A stretch of DNA of 64,000 bases from Gemmatimonadaceae bacterium (GCA_020851035.1 JADZDM010000024.1:62001-126000), one strand, 5' to 3'; counted from the stretch's first letter, positions 32,372-43,554 are shown. The notes: generated by a model not told the origin, from the letters alone. Made by a program: numbers and translations.

Positions 32372-34444
32372 TCAGGTGAGGTGCAGCGCCACGAGGGCGC
32401 GGTCGATGAGCCAGCTGCCGGCGAACGGCGCGGCCAGCCCGCCGAGGCCGTACACCAGCAGGTTGCGGCGCAGGATCGCCGCTGCACCGAGCGGGCGGTA
32501 CGTCACGCCGCGGAGCGCCAGCGGGATGAGCGCCACGATCACCAGCGCGTTGAAGATCACCGCCGAGAGCACCGCGCTCTGCGGTGTGGCGAGCCCCATC
32601 ACGTTGAGGCGGTTCAGCGCGGGGTAGGTGGTGGCGAAGGCGGCGGGAATGATCGCGAAGTACTTCGCGACGTCGTTCGCGAGGCTGAAGGTGGTGAGCG
32701 AGCCGCGCGTCATGAGCATCTGCTTCCCGGTCTCGACGATCTCGATCAGCTTGGTGGGGTTGGAGTCGAGGTCCACCATGTTGCCCGCCTCCTTCGCCGC
32801 CTGCGTGCCGGAGTTCATCGCGACCGCGACGTCGGCCTGGGCCAGCGCGGGTGCGTCGTTGGTGCCGTCGCCGGTCATCGCGACCAGCCTGCCGCCGGCC
32901 TGGTACTCGCGGATGAGCCGCAGCTTGGCTTCCGGCGTCGCCTCGGCAAGGAAGTCGTCCACCCCCGCCTCGGCGGCGATGGCCGCGGCCGTGAGCGGGT
33001 TGTCCCCGGTGATCATCACGGTCTTGATGCCCATCCGCCGCAGCTCGGCGAAGCGTTCGCGGATGCCACCCTTCACGATGTCCTTGAGCTGGATCACGCC
33101 GAGCACGCGCGGGCCGTCGGCCACCACCAGCGGTGTGCTGCCGGCGCGGGCCACCTCCGTGACCGCGGCGGCGACATCCGGCGGCACGGTGCCGCCGTGC
33201 GACGTCACGAGGCGTGCGATCGAGTCCGCCGCGCCCTTCCGGATGGAGCGCGTGCCGAAGTCCACCCCGCTGCTGCGGGTCTCGGCCGTGAACGGGACGA
33301 ACGTCGCCTCGCCCACGGCGAACGAGTGCTCGCGCAGCTCGTGCAGTGTCTTCGCCAGCACCACGATGCTCCGCCCCTCCGGCGTCTCGTCGGCCAGTGA
33401 CGCCAGCTGTGCCGCCTCGGCCAGCTCGCGCTCCGGCACGCCGGCCGCAGGAATGAAGCGTGACGCCTGCCGGTTGCCGAGCGTGATGGTGCCCGTCTTG
33501 TCGAGCATCAGGACGTCCACGTCGCCGGCCGCCTCCACGGCGCGGCCCGAGGTCGCGAGCACGTTCTGGCGCAGCATGCGGTCCATCCCTGCGATGCCGA
33601 TCGCCGACAGCAACCCGCCGATGGTGGTCGGGATGAGGCAGACGAGCAGCGCCACCAGCACCGTCAGCGTCACCGGCACGCCGCTGCCGGCGGCGGTCAC
33701 GCTGAACCGGGAGTAGGGCAGCAGCGTTGCGCAGACCAGCAGGAAGATGATCGTGAGCGCGGCCAGCAGGATCGCCAGCGCGATCTCGTTCGGCGTCTTC
33801 TGCCGGTGTGCCGCCTCGATCAGGCCGATCATCCGGTCGAGGAAGCTCTCACCGGGGTTGGCGGCGATGCGCACCACGATCCAGTCCGAGAGCACGCGGG
33901 TGCCGCCGGTCACGGCGCTGCGGTCGCCGCCAGCCTCGCGGATCACCGGTGCACTCTCGCCGGTGACCGCACTCTCGTCCACGCTCGCGATGCCCTCGAT
34001 GATCTCGCCATCGCCGGGGATCACGTCGCCCGCCACCACGTATACCACGTCGCCCTTGCGCAGCGTCGCCGCGGCCACGCTCTCGATCACCAGGTGATTC
34101 GCGGGATCGTCGAGCTTCCGGGCCATCACGTCGCGCCGCGTGGCCTTCAGAGCATCAGCCTGTGCCTTGCCGCGGCCCTCGGCCAGCGCCTCGGCGAGGT
34201 TCGCGAACAGCACCGTGAACCAGAGCCAGGCGGCGATGGCCCACACGAACGCGGGCGAGCCCTCCGTCACGCGGCCCGTGCTCGCGAGAAGGGCCAGGAT
34301 CGTGGTCGCGATGCTGCCGACGAAGACCACGAACATCACCGGGTTCCGTACCTGAGAGCGGGGGTCGAGCTTGGCGAATGCGGCGAGGATGCCGGCCCTT
34401 AGTTGCCCGGACCGCACCAGCCCGGTCCGTTCATGCGTGGACAT
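32372..34444 (-). CDS. kdpB: potassium-transporting ATPase ATP-binding subunit KdpB
   Basis: A 690-aa P-type ATPase that energises K+ uptake by KdpA. The A-domain motif TGES is at 161-164, the phosphorylation site is Asp315 in DKTGT, and the hinge motif [12 protein letters not shown] is near residue 525. Membrane helices carry the KdpB-specific [20 protein letters not shown] segment at 270-289. It begins 2 bases after the kdpA stop (start at 34444) and is followed by kdpC. Length is normal. The conserved Ser in TGES (inhibitory phosphorylation in E. coli KdpB) is present. Confidence 0.97.
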   Translation of the reverse strand: MSTHERTGLVRSGQLRAGILAAFAKLDPRSQVRNPVMFVVFVGSIATTILALLASTGRVTEGSPAFVWAIAAWLWFTVLFANLAEALAEGRGKAQADALKATRRDVMARKLDDPANHLVIESVAAATLRKGDVVYVVAGDVIPGDGEIIEGIASVDESAVTGESAPVIREAGGDRSAVTGGTRVLSDWIVVRIAANPGESFLDRMIGLIEAAHRQKTPNEIALAILLAALTIIFLLVCATLLPYSRFSVTAAGSGVPVTLTVLVALLVCLIPTTIGGLLSAIGIAGMDRMLRQNVLATSGRAVEAAGDVDVLMLDKTGTITLGNRQASRFIPAAGVPERELAEAAQLASLADETPEGRSIVVLAKTLHELREHSFAVGEATFVPFTAETRSSGVDFGTRSIRKGAADSIARLVTSHGGTVPPDVAAAVTEVARAGSTPLVVADGPRVLGVIQLKDIVKGGIRERFAELRRMGIKTVMITGDNPLTAAAIAAEAGVDDFLAEATPEAKLRLIREYQAGGRLVAMTGDGTNDAPALAQADVAVAMNSGTQAAKEAGNMVDLDSNPTKLIEIVETGKQMLMTRGSLTTFSLANDVAKYFAIIPAAFATTYPALNRLNVMGLATPQSAVLSAVIFNALVIVALIPLALRGVTYRPLGAAAILRRNLLVYGLGGLAAPFAGSWLIDRALVALHLT

Positions 34445-34446
34445 GG

Positions 34447-36180
34447 TCAGCGCCCTCCCTGCTGGAGCTGTTCGACCACCGGCCCGAGTGCCAGCGCCGG
34501 CAGGAAGGTGAGTGCCCCCACCAGCAGCACGGTGCCGATGAGCAGGGCGGTGAAGAGCGGAGTGTGCGTCGGCAGCGTGCCCGCGCCGGCCGGCACCCGC
34601 TTCTTCTGCGCCAGGCTGCCGGCGATGGCCAGCACGGGGATGATCACGCCGAATCGCCCGACCCACATCACCACCGCGAGCAGCACGTTGTAGAATGGCG
34701 TGTTCACCGACAGCCCGCCGAAGGCGCTGCCGTTGTTGTTGCTGGCGGAGCTGAGTGCGTAGAGGACCTCGGTGAAGCCGTGGGCGCCTGGGTTCAGGAT
34801 GCCGGAACGTCCCGCCTGCGTCCCCACGGCGAGTGCCGTGCCAAGCAGCACCGCCGCCGACGGCAGCAGGATCACCAGCGCCGACATCTTCATCTCGAAG
34901 GCCTCGATCTTCTTGCCGAGGTACTCGGGCGTGCGTCCCACCATCAGCCCGGCGATGAACACCGTGATGAGTGCGAACACCAGCATGCCGTACAACCCGC
35001 TGCCGGCGCCCCCGTAGACGATCTCGCCGAGCTGCATGAGCCAGGTCGGAGCGAGGCCGCCAAGCGGCGTGAAGCTGTCGTGCATGGCATTCACCGACCC
35101 GTTCGACGCGGCGGTGGTGGCGGTGGCCCAGAGGGCGCTGTTGACGATGCCGAAGCGCACCTCCTTGCCTTCCATGTTGCCGCCGGCCTGGGTGGCGGTG
35201 GCATCGGCCATCACGCCGGCCCGTGCCAGCAGCGGCGTGCCGGCCTGCTCGGCAGCGATGGTGCCCACCGCGAGCGGCGTGAAGATCATCGTCATCGCGG
35301 CCAGGATCGCCCACCCCTGTCGCATGTCACCCACGATTGCGCCGAAGGTGCAGCAGAGGGCGGCGGGGATCAGCAGGATCGCGACCAGTTGCAGCAGGTT
35401 GGAGAGCGGGGTGGGGTTCTCGAGGGGATGCGCGCTGTTCACGCTGAAGAACCCGCCGCCGTTGGTGCCCAGCTGCTTGATCGCCACCTGGCTGGCGGCG
35501 GGGCCCAGCGGGATCACCTGCGTGGCGGTCGGGTCGGGCGCGGCGTCGAGCACGTGGGCCGTGGCGGGGGCGTCGAAGGTCTGCACCACGCCCTCGCCGG
35601 CCAGCGCCACCGCGAGCACGAGGGACAGCGGCAGCAGCACATGCACCGTCCCGCGCACGAGGTCCACCCGGAAGTCACCGATGGTGCCACGCTCGGCGCG
35701 GGTGAAGGCGCGCACCAGCGCAGCCAGCACCGCCATGCCGGCCGCCGCCGAGACGAAGTTCTGCGTGCCGAGCGCCAGCATCTGCGTGAGGTACGACATC
35801 GTGCCCTCACCGCCGTAGGCCTGCCAGTTGGTGTTGGTGACGAAGCTGATCGCGGTGTTCAGCGCCAGCGTCGGTTCGACGGCACCGAGGGCCAGCGGAT
35901 TGAGCGGCAGGAGACCCTGCAGCCGCTGCAGCGCGTAGACCAGCAACACGCCGGCTGCGCTGAACAGCAGCACCTGCCGGGCATAGGCAGCCCATCCCGT
36001 CTCGCTGTCGGCGGAAACGCCGGTGAGGCGCAGGCAGAGTCGCTCGAGTGGTGCGAGCAGCGGCGAGAGGATGGTGCGCTGGCCCTGGTAGACGCGCGCC
36101 ATGTACACGCCGAGCGGGTGCGCGGCGAGGAGCACGAGGGCGATGAAGAGGGCGGATTGCAGCCAGGCGGAGCGCGTCAT
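34447..36180 (-). CDS. kdpA: potassium-transporting ATPase subunit KdpA
   Basis: A 577-aa polytopic channel-like subunit that binds and conducts K+. The selectivity-filter-like segments are [46 protein letters not shown] and [13 protein letters not shown], each carrying the Gly/Asn residues typical of the four pore loops. The start at 36180 overlaps the kdpF stop (ATGA) and the stop is 2 bases before kdpB. Ten or so membrane helices are predicted. Complete and of normal length. Confidence 0.97.
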   Translation of the reverse strand: MTRSAWLQSALFIALVLLAAHPLGVYMARVYQGQRTILSPLLAPLERLCLRLTGVSADSETGWAAYARQVLLFSAAGVLLVYALQRLQGLLPLNPLALGAVEPTLALNTAISFVTNTNWQAYGGEGTMSYLTQMLALGTQNFVSAAAGMAVLAALVRAFTRAERGTIGDFRVDLVRGTVHVLLPLSLVLAVALAGEGVVQTFDAPATAHVLDAAPDPTATQVIPLGPAASQVAIKQLGTNGGGFFSVNSAHPLENPTPLSNLLQLVAILLIPAALCCTFGAIVGDMRQGWAILAAMTMIFTPLAVGTIAAEQAGTPLLARAGVMADATATQAGGNMEGKEVRFGIVNSALWATATTAASNGSVNAMHDSFTPLGGLAPTWLMQLGEIVYGGAGSGLYGMLVFALITVFIAGLMVGRTPEYLGKKIEAFEMKMSALVILLPSAAVLLGTALAVGTQAGRSGILNPGAHGFTEVLYALSSASNNNGSAFGGLSVNTPFYNVLLAVVMWVGRFGVIIPVLAIAGSLAQKKRVPAGAGTLPTHTPLFTALLIGTVLLVGALTFLPALALGPVVEQLQQGGR

Positions 36181-36269
36181 CCGAGGCGCTCCGGCGCCAG
36201 CAGCGCATGGATCAGGTAGGCCAGCAGCGCGAGGACGACCAGCGCGGCGATGATGTCGGTCAGCGGCAT
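36177..36269 (-). CDS. kdpF: potassium-transporting ATPase subunit KdpF
   Basis: A 30-aa one-helix membrane peptide, too short for most gene finders: MPLTDIIAALVVLALLAYL followed by [11 protein letters not shown]. The Tyr-Leu-x-x-Ala-Leu-Leu-x-Pro-Glu-Arg ending is the KdpF signature, and KdpF stabilises the KdpFABC complex. Its stop codon overlaps the kdpA start by 4 bases, confirming the reading frame and translational coupling. Confidence 0.88.
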   Translation of the reverse strand: MPLTDIIAALVVLALLAYLIHALLAPERLG

Positions 36270-36276
36270 GGTCGGC

Positions 36277-36357
36277 TCAGCGGCGCGCGAGGGCGCGGAC
36301 GGCGAGGAGCGACAGCGCCAGCAGCGCGCCGGCCACCAGCAGTACGACGAGGTCCAT
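36277..36357 (-). CDS. 26-aa membrane micropeptide upstream of kdpF
   Basis: A short frame starting at the ATG at 36357 with GGAG eight bases upstream: one hydrophobic helix (MDLVVLLVAGALLALSLLAV) and a basic tail RALARR. It ends 7 bases before kdpF and is the first reading frame of the kdp transcript. The helix-plus-basic-tail design, the RBS and the packing with kdpF favour a real gene. I do not know a family for it; it could be an extra regulatory or stabilising peptide of the Kdp complex or a leader peptide. Confidence 0.6.
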   Translation of the reverse strand: MDLVVLLVAGALLALSLLAVRALARR

Positions 36358-36434
36358 CGGTATCTCCGTCGGGAAGGGAACTCCCTCAGGTTACCGGTGG
36401 CGGCGTGAGCGCCGTGCGAGACTTCGGGTGGCGG

Positions 36435-36452
36435 GTGTGAGAGAAGTGTGAG
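36435..36452. promoter_or_regulatory. direct repeat with 11-bp period upstream of the kdp operon
   Basis: The heptamer GTGTGAG occurs at 36435-36441 and 36446-36452, i.e. CTCACAC-TTCT-CTCACAC on the operon strand, with one helical turn between repeats. OmpR/PhoB-family regulators such as KdpE bind tandem half-sites spaced 11 bp apart. It lies about 80 bases upstream of the first operon start codon. Confidence 0.4.
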
Positions 36453-36548
36453 GGCGTGGACGGGAACGGACCGGGCGGGTGACGCATGCCCGCGTCACCC
36501 GCACGGTGGTGGTTCACGATCCCTGTCCCCGTGCACGGTCCCCGCGAA

Positions 36549-36567
36549 CGTGGTCCACTCGACCACG
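36549..36567 (-). terminator. hairpin after the DUF6702 gene
   Basis: CGTGGTC-CACTC-GACCACG, a perfect 7-bp stem with a 5-nt loop, 2 bases beyond the stop codon of the minus-strand DUF6702 gene. It probably ends that transcript and insulates it from the kdp promoter. Confidence 0.5.
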
Positions 36568-36569
36568 GC

Positions 36570-37093
36570 TCAGAACCGGAACACCTGGTCCGCCCGGGAT
36601 CCCCCGGAGAAGAACTGCGTCGCCTCCTTCCCGCTGCCGAGGTGCTTCAGCTTCACGATGTTCTGCTGGTCGTCGAACAGCTCGAACATCGTCGCGTTGT
36701 GCATCGACACCGCAGTGATCGGCGCCGCCGACGTCCATGTCACGATGAATGCCCACATCTGCCCGTCCGCCCCGCCGCTCACGACCACCGGTGCGAGCCG
36801 CCGTCCGTTCACCGACACGGGGAACATCTCCGCCAGGTACGACTGGAACGCGGCCTCCGCCGCCTTCGAGGCCAGCACCAGCGCCGGCGTGCGCGAGCGC
36901 TCCACCAGCGCCCGCGTCACGTCGTCGGTGAACATCCGGATCTGCGCCGTGATCACCGTGGGCTCGATCGCCATGCGCGTGTACGACACGTGGAAGTCGT
37001 GCCGCACGGGCGGGTCACGCCCCGGCACCTCGCGGGCGGGGGCGGCCGACAGCACCGTCCCCGCCAGCAGCAGCGCCGGCAGCCAGCCGGTCA

Positions 37094-37094
<1 letters not shown>
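36570..37094 (-). CDS. DUF6702 family exported protein
   Basis: A 174-aa protein with an N-terminal signal (MTGWLPALLLAGTVLSAAPA). The mature part starts RHDFHVSYTRMAIEP and continues with an IRMFTDDVTRALVE segment, typical of the small secreted family now called DUF6702; its function is unknown. It is often seen next to M1 peptidases and HupE-like proteins in diderm bacteria, and here the start codon overlaps the M1 peptidase stop codon (TGATG). It is the last gene of the minus-strand series that begins with the M1 gene or upstream. Confidence 0.8.
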
Positions 37095-39178
<2,084 letters not shown>

Positions 39179-39342
39179 GGGGTGGCGGTCTGGAGGTTGG
39201 GACGACACACGGAAAACTACGGGGGGACCGGCGGAACGGTTCCGCTCAGCCGCGCTGCCCGGCCAGGCAGGGAGCACGGAGGACCTCCCCGGCCTGGCGC
39301 GGACCTTCCGCGCCCCCGTCGTGGCGCGGTGCGCGGGGTCGC

Positions 39343-39945
39343 TCACAGCCGCGCCAGCAGCATCTGCGTGGCACATCCCAGCGTCACGCCGCTGGCCGCC
39401 AGCACGTACCCGCGGCGGTCCGTCAGGCGGCCCACCAGCAGGGCCCCGATCACCGCCAGCACCACCAGCACGATGACCTGCGCCAGCTCGATGCCGAGGT
39501 TGAAGGCCAGCAGCGGCATCACGATCGACTCCTCGTCGCCCAGCAGCCCCCGCAGCACCGACGAGAATCCGAGCCCGTGAATCAGGCCGAAGGTCAGCGC
39601 CATGGTGTAGCGGGGCCAGAGCCGGCCGGCGGTGTCGGTCGCCGGAGGGTCGTTGGCACGCCGGCCACGCCGCCAGGTCCAGAGGTTCACGACACTGGTG
39701 ACCACGATGGTGCCCGGGATCAGCGCCTCCACGACACGCGTGTCGGGATGCACCAGGTTCAGCGTGGCCAGCGCCAGCGTGAGCGAGTGCCCGATGGTGA
39801 ACGCGGTGATCAGGACGAGGAGCTGGCGCCATCCTCCGAGCTCGTGCGCGAGCGCGAGGGTGGCCAGGAAGAGCAGGTGGTCGGCCGCCTCAGGGGTGAG
39901 GATGTGGTGCAGGCCGAGCGCGAGGAAGCTGCCGAAGGACGACAT
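39343..39945 (-). CDS. HupE/UreJ-like membrane protein
   Basis: A 200-aa polytopic protein of the HupE/UreJ_2 family. Typical features: LALGLHHILTPEAADHLLFL near the N-terminus, with the metal-type H-H and D-H residues, then TIGHSLTLALATLNLV and FGLIHGLGFSSVL. Six helices are predicted. Relatives have been linked to nickel or metal uptake in hydrogenase and urease loci, but no such genes are here and the true role in these M1-peptidase neighbourhoods is unknown. The ATG at 39945 gives a family-like start; an extension to 40056 is Arg-rich and not credible. Confidence 0.85.
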   Translation of the reverse strand: MSSFGSFLALGLHHILTPEAADHLLFLATLALAHELGGWRQLLVLITAFTIGHSLTLALATLNLVHPDTRVVEALIPGTIVVTSVVNLWTWRRGRRANDPPATDTAGRLWPRYTMALTFGLIHGLGFSSVLRGLLGDEESIVMPLLAFNLGIELAQVIVLVVLAVIGALLVGRLTDRRGYVLAASGVTLGCATQMLLARL

Positions 39946-39958
39946 CGGGAAGGCTGAG

Positions 39959-39980
39959 GACGGTCGCGCCCGCGACCGTC
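39959..39980 (-). terminator. strong GC hairpin between paralogue 2 and the HupE-like gene
   Basis: GACGGTCGCG (39959-39968) and its exact reverse complement CGCGACCGTC (39971-39980), separated by two bases. It follows the stop of the 446-aa gene (39995) and precedes the HupE-like start at 39945, so it probably divides the minus-strand series into two transcripts. Confidence 0.55.
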
Positions 39981-39994
39981 GCGTCGCGCGCGAC

Positions 39995-41335
39995 CTAAGG
40001 TCGCTCTTTCGCCGTCCGCTGGGCAGCACCCTCGCCCGACGCGCTGCCGCTGCCACCGGTGCTGGTGTTCACGGCTGTGCCGCCGCCGGCCGCCGCTGCA
40101 CCGCTGTAGCCCACGCTCCCGACGCTGCTGCCCACCGATTGCACCGGCCGCGCCGTCCGTCCGTCTCCGTCGACGGCCCCCTGCGAGTAGCCTCTGCCAT
40201 TCACGACCCGGCTGGGCGGCGAGGCGGAGGCCGGCGGATTGGCGTTCGGTGTGCCACCGCCCACCCAGGTGTCCGGATAGACGACGTACGCCTGCCGGTA
40301 TTGCGAGAGGTTGTAGCAGTAGCTGTCGTTCCACCCGCCCCACGCCGAGCCGTAGCTGCCGTACCCGAGGTAACACGAGTAACTCGGCGAGCACGACGCG
40401 CTCATGTACATGCCGCCGTAGCCGCCGCACCCGAATGTGCCGAGCCCCGCGAGCATTGCCGCGTTGGCGACGGCCCGCTCGCGCGCAGGCTGGCGCAGGG
40501 CGACCCGCTCGCGGACCACCGGCTCACCGCGCGGGGAGAGCGTGAATGTGCCGGGGCTGGAAACGGCAATCATCATGTCGAGCACCCGCTCCGGCACGCC
40601 CGCGGCGCGCAGGCTCCGCAGGTCGCGCGCGCCGAAGAGCACCTTCTGCCCGTGGCCGGCAATCCACGCCTCCACCAGCGCCGGGTCCAGCAACTGCGTG
40701 GCGTCCAGCACGTCGCCGGCGGTGAGCGACGCGAGTGCGGTGGAGCGCGCCGTGCGGACGACGGAGCCGTCGGGGTTCGGCACGCGGCGCAAGACGGCGG
40801 CGGACACGGCGCGCGTGTCCGCCGCCAGCCGGTGCTCGATGATGCGCACCGCGGTGGTCCCCCGCCGCTTCATCGCCTGCACCCGCACGAACGACCCTTC
40901 GGTGCGCATCGTGAAGACCGACGTGGACTGCTGCGTGACGCTGTCGGCGCAGGTGAACTCCGTGCGCACCTGGAAGGAGCGCTCGTTCAGCAACCACCCG
41001 GTGACCTGGGTGCCGGTGCACCCATCGCGCTCGAGCGCCACGGGCCGTCCGGTGAGGTCGAAGCGCTCGCGCATGGTGGCGGAATCACCGGCGACCGTCA
41101 TCAGGTCGACGATGCGCGGGTCATCGGTCGAGAGCAGGCAGGTCATCGGCCCGCGCAGCCCGTCCACCGTCGTCTCCCAGCAGCCCAGGTATGGCAGCCA
41201 GTGGGCATCGACCGTGATGGCAGGCGCCGCAGCGGTGTCGGGGGCCTGCGCACCGAGACTCGCCGCGGTGCCGGCCACGATCAGGCCGAGTGCGGCGCAC
41301 GTCCGGCGGTGCGCCGTCAGTGCGCGCGGCATCAC
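39995..41335 (-). CDS. secreted protein of unknown family, paralogue 2
   Basis: A 446-aa exported protein of no named family. The signal peptide covers about residues 1-30. Recognisable blocks shared with the upstream gene are WLPYLGCWETTVDGLRGP, CTGTQVTGW, LVEAWIAGHGQ and AGVPERVLDMMIAVSSP, the last a helical motif seen in other secreted proteins of such bacteria. The second half is low-complexity, rich in Gly, Tyr, Ser, with CGGYGGMYM and SYSCYLGYGSYGSAW and many cysteines. It ends with RVVNGRGYSQG and the tail AQRTAKERP. Its start overlaps the stop of the upstream paralogue by 4 bases. The disulphide-rich design suggests an envelope or extracellular location. Confidence 0.7.
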   Translation of the reverse strand: MMPRALTAHRRTCAALGLIVAGTAASLGAQAPDTAAAPAITVDAHWLPYLGCWETTVDGLRGPMTCLLSTDDPRIVDLMTVAGDSATMRERFDLTGRPVALERDGCTGTQVTGWLLNERSFQVRTEFTCADSVTQQSTSVFTMRTEGSFVRVQAMKRRGTTAVRIIEHRLAADTRAVSAAVLRRVPNPDGSVVRTARSTALASLTAGDVLDATQLLDPALVEAWIAGHGQKVLFGARDLRSLRAAGVPERVLDMMIAVSSPGTFTLSPRGEPVVRERVALRQPARERAVANAAMLAGLGTFGCGGYGGMYMSASCSPSYSCYLGYGSYGSAWGGWNDSYCYNLSQYRQAYVVYPDTWVGGGTPNANPPASASPPSRVVNGRGYSQGAVDGDGRTARPVQSVGSSVGSVGYSGAAAAGGGTAVNTSTGGSGSASGEGAAQRTAKERP

Positions 41336-42591
41336 GGCCTCGGCTTCGCGGTGCGCTGCGCACCGCCGCCACTCGTGCTGCTCCCGCCCGACGACGATGA
41401 CCCGGAGCCAGATCCCACGCTGGTGGAGGTGCCGCCGCCGCCGCCCGAGGGCGTCGCCCGGCGGCCGTCATTCGACGCGCCGCCCTGCGAATAGCCGGCC
41501 CCGTTCACCACCCGGCCCGGTCGCGGAGCCGGACCCGTCGGCGTGGGCTGCGTGATGATCACCACCGGTCCGCCGCCGCCATAGGCCCAGCCGGAGTTCT
41601 GGCAGCTGAAGACCGAGATGCACGCCGCGTATGGATTGAGCCAGTTGCCGTACAGGCCGCCGGCGTAGCCGTAACCATAGCCGTACCCGTAGCCATACGT
41701 CCCGCCCCCGACATACGGCGACCCGAGCATCGGGTCGTAGCCCCACGGCACCTGGCCACCGGCGACCACGCGGGGGTCCGCGGTGGCCGTCCGAACGGCG
41801 GGAGAACCGCCGCGTGCCAGGGTGAACACCTGCGGATTGGACAGCGCCACCATCACGTCGATCACGCCCGGTGCCACGCCCGCATCACGCAGCCGGCGCA
41901 GGTCCGTCGCCGCGAGGTCGAAGCGCTGGCCGCGATCCGCGATCCACGCCTCCACCACCGGCGAATCCACCTGCTTCACCGCCTCGGCCACGTCGGCGGC
42001 GGTCACCGGCGCCGCCGCTTCCACGCGCGCGGCGTATGTCCGCAGCTCCGTGGCCGGCGGCATGCGGTCCAGCATCGCCTGCGGCACGTCAGCCCCTGGC
42101 GCCACCGACGCGAAGTTGATCACGCGAACGCCCGAGCCGCCGCGCGTCTTCACCGCCTCGATGCGCGCGAAGCCGGCGTTGTGCGACATGGCGTAGAGGC
42201 TGCTCGTCTTCTGCACCGGCCCGCCGCCACAGGTGAGCTCGGACTGCACGAACAGGCGCCGCTCATCGCGCGACCAGGTGCCGCGTTCCCATCCGGTGCA
42301 GCCGTCACGCGTGCGCGTGACCTGCCGCCCGCTGGCATCGATCAGCAGGCTCGTGACCACCGAGTCGGCGCCGATGCTGCGCAGCTCGACGACCTGCGGG
42401 TCTTCCGTGCCGAGGATGCAGACGCCCGGGCCGGCGAGGCCACCCGTGTGCGTGCTCCAGCAGCCGACGAAGGGACGCCAGCGCTCGTCGAGGCGCACGC
42501 CCGGGTCCTTCTGGGCAAGGGCCGGCGTGGCGAGCAGCAGGCCGAACGCGGCGGTGCAGAGCGCGCCGGTGGTGCGTGTGGTGACGGTCAT
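41332..42591 (-). CDS. secreted protein of unknown family, paralogue 1
   Basis: A 419-aa exported protein, tandem paralogue of the gene that follows it. It opens with a signal peptide ending near residue 26 (FGLLLATPALAQ) and then RPFVGCWSTHTGGLAGP with the GCW motif, DGCTGWERG, VVEAWIADRGQ and AGVAPGVIDVMVALSNP. The middle contains a run of Tyr-Gly dipeptides (YGYGYGYGYGYAGG). The C-terminus has RVVNGAGYSQG and the tail AQRTAKPRP, almost identical to the paralogue tail. It starts 12 bases after the outer-membrane barrel gene and overlaps the second paralogue by 4 bases, so all three are one operon. I know no function. Confidence 0.72.
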   Translation of the reverse strand: MTVTTRTTGALCTAAFGLLLATPALAQKDPGVRLDERWRPFVGCWSTHTGGLAGPGVCILGTEDPQVVELRSIGADSVVTSLLIDASGRQVTRTRDGCTGWERGTWSRDERRLFVQSELTCGGGPVQKTSSLYAMSHNAGFARIEAVKTRGGSGVRVINFASVAPGADVPQAMLDRMPPATELRTYAARVEAAAPVTAADVAEAVKQVDSPVVEAWIADRGQRFDLAATDLRRLRDAGVAPGVIDVMVALSNPQVFTLARGGSPAVRTATADPRVVAGGQVPWGYDPMLGSPYVGGGTYGYGYGYGYGYAGGLYGNWLNPYAACISVFSCQNSGWAYGGGGPVVIITQPTPTGPAPRPGRVVNGAGYSQGGASNDGRRATPSGGGGGTSTSVGSGSGSSSSGGSSTSGGGAQRTAKPRP

Positions 42592-42603
42592 GGTCGTCCC
42601 CTC

Positions 42604-43428
42604 CTACAGGCGCATGGTGAGGCCGAGCGACGCCGAGCCGCCGGACAGGTCGATCTTGTCGAAGCCGACGAAGGCGCCACGCGAGGCGTTCATGCTGCCA
42701 CGCGACGCGGTGTAGCGCAGGTCACCCATCAGCGAGAAGCGGGTGGTGAGCCGGAGCTCGGTGCCCAGGCTGGCGTAGGCCATCGGGGCCCACCCCGACG
42801 CCTTGTACTCGTCGCGGAAGACGTTGAGCGTCTCGAAGTCCACGAAATCGCCGGTCTGGCTGAAGGTGTAGCTCATGACGCCCGCGCCGGCGCCCACCCA
42901 GGGCGTGATGCGGGACGGGATCCAGGCGAACTTCGAGATCCGCTCGCCCGGCGCGGTGACGGCGTAGCGCACGCCGAGCGACACCGGGAAGCGCTGCAGG
43001 CGGGTGGACTGCTCGATCGGCAGGTCGTTGTTGTCGACGTAGCGCCGGAACTCGGACGCCACGTCGCGGCTCGAGTTGCCGGCGGTGAGCACGATCTCGG
43101 CGCGCTCGCTGAGGCGCACCCCGAGGTCCACCTGGTAGCCGCCGGTGGCGAAGTCACCCCGGTTCACGGTGAGCTGCTCGGTGACCAGGCCGTAGATGTC
43201 GCTGCCGGCGGTGGGGCGCTCGTAGCCGCCGCGCACGGAGAGACTCAGGATCGGACGGCGGAAGTAGAAGCCGTCACCCACGCTGCCCACGTTCTGGGCC
43301 ATCAGCGGAATCGGGGCCGCGGCGGCGGCAAGCGCCAGCAGCCAGCGCAGCCAGGTGCCGGTGCGCGGCTCGGCCGTGCGGGCACGGGCGGCGGAGCGGG
43401 GATGGAACCGGGTCGGGGAGGGACGCAT
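42604..43428 (-). CDS. outer-membrane beta-barrel protein, OmpA/OmpW-like
   Basis: A 274-aa protein with an unusually long signal region: a basic N-terminus and a hydrophobic core WLRWLLALAAAAAPIPLMAQ cut near residue 45. The mature part is made of repeated amphipathic strands with LSLSVRGGYERP, VDLGVRLSERAE, GVRYAVTAPG, VGAGAGVMSYTF, SLGTELRLTTRFS and ends GLTMRL. This is the pattern of an eight-stranded barrel of the OmpW/Opa-like group. The ATG at 43428 has GGAGC upstream. It is the first gene of an operon with the two secreted paralogues. What it transports or anchors is not known. Confidence 0.75.
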   Translation of the reverse strand: MRPSPTRFHPRSAARARTAEPRTGTWLRWLLALAAAAAPIPLMAQNVGSVGDGFYFRRPILSLSVRGGYERPTAGSDIYGLVTEQLTVNRGDFATGGYQVDLGVRLSERAEIVLTAGNSSRDVASEFRRYVDNNDLPIEQSTRLQRFPVSLGVRYAVTAPGERISKFAWIPSRITPWVGAGAGVMSYTFSQTGDFVDFETLNVFRDEYKASGWAPMAYASLGTELRLTTRFSLMGDLRYTASRGSMNASRGAFVGFDKIDLSGGSASLGLTMRL

Positions 43429-43474
43429 GGGGCGCTCCGGGGCTGGGCTTGGCGGGAAGACCACCAGAATGGTA

Positions 43475-43518
43475 TCAGCTGAGTACCAGTGTCGGAGTCT
43501 GCAGTTCCGTCAGCTGAG
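43475..43518. promoter_or_regulatory. paired TCAGCTGA palindromes upstream of the barrel gene
   Basis: TCAGCTGAG occurs twice, at 43475-43483 and 43510-43518 (35-bp spacing), each centred on the perfect palindrome TCAGCTGA. They lie 47-90 bases upstream of the minus-strand barrel gene start. Two copies in a promoter region look like an operator pair, but nothing identifies the regulator. Confidence 0.3.
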
Positions 43519-43554
43519 GATGCTGCCCAAGCCGGGCCGGCACCAGCCCCCTCC

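Noticed and set aside
34378-36219. 613-codon plus-strand frame opposite kdpA
   Set aside because: Antisense shadow of kdpA, with low-complexity His/Arg/Glu-rich translation.
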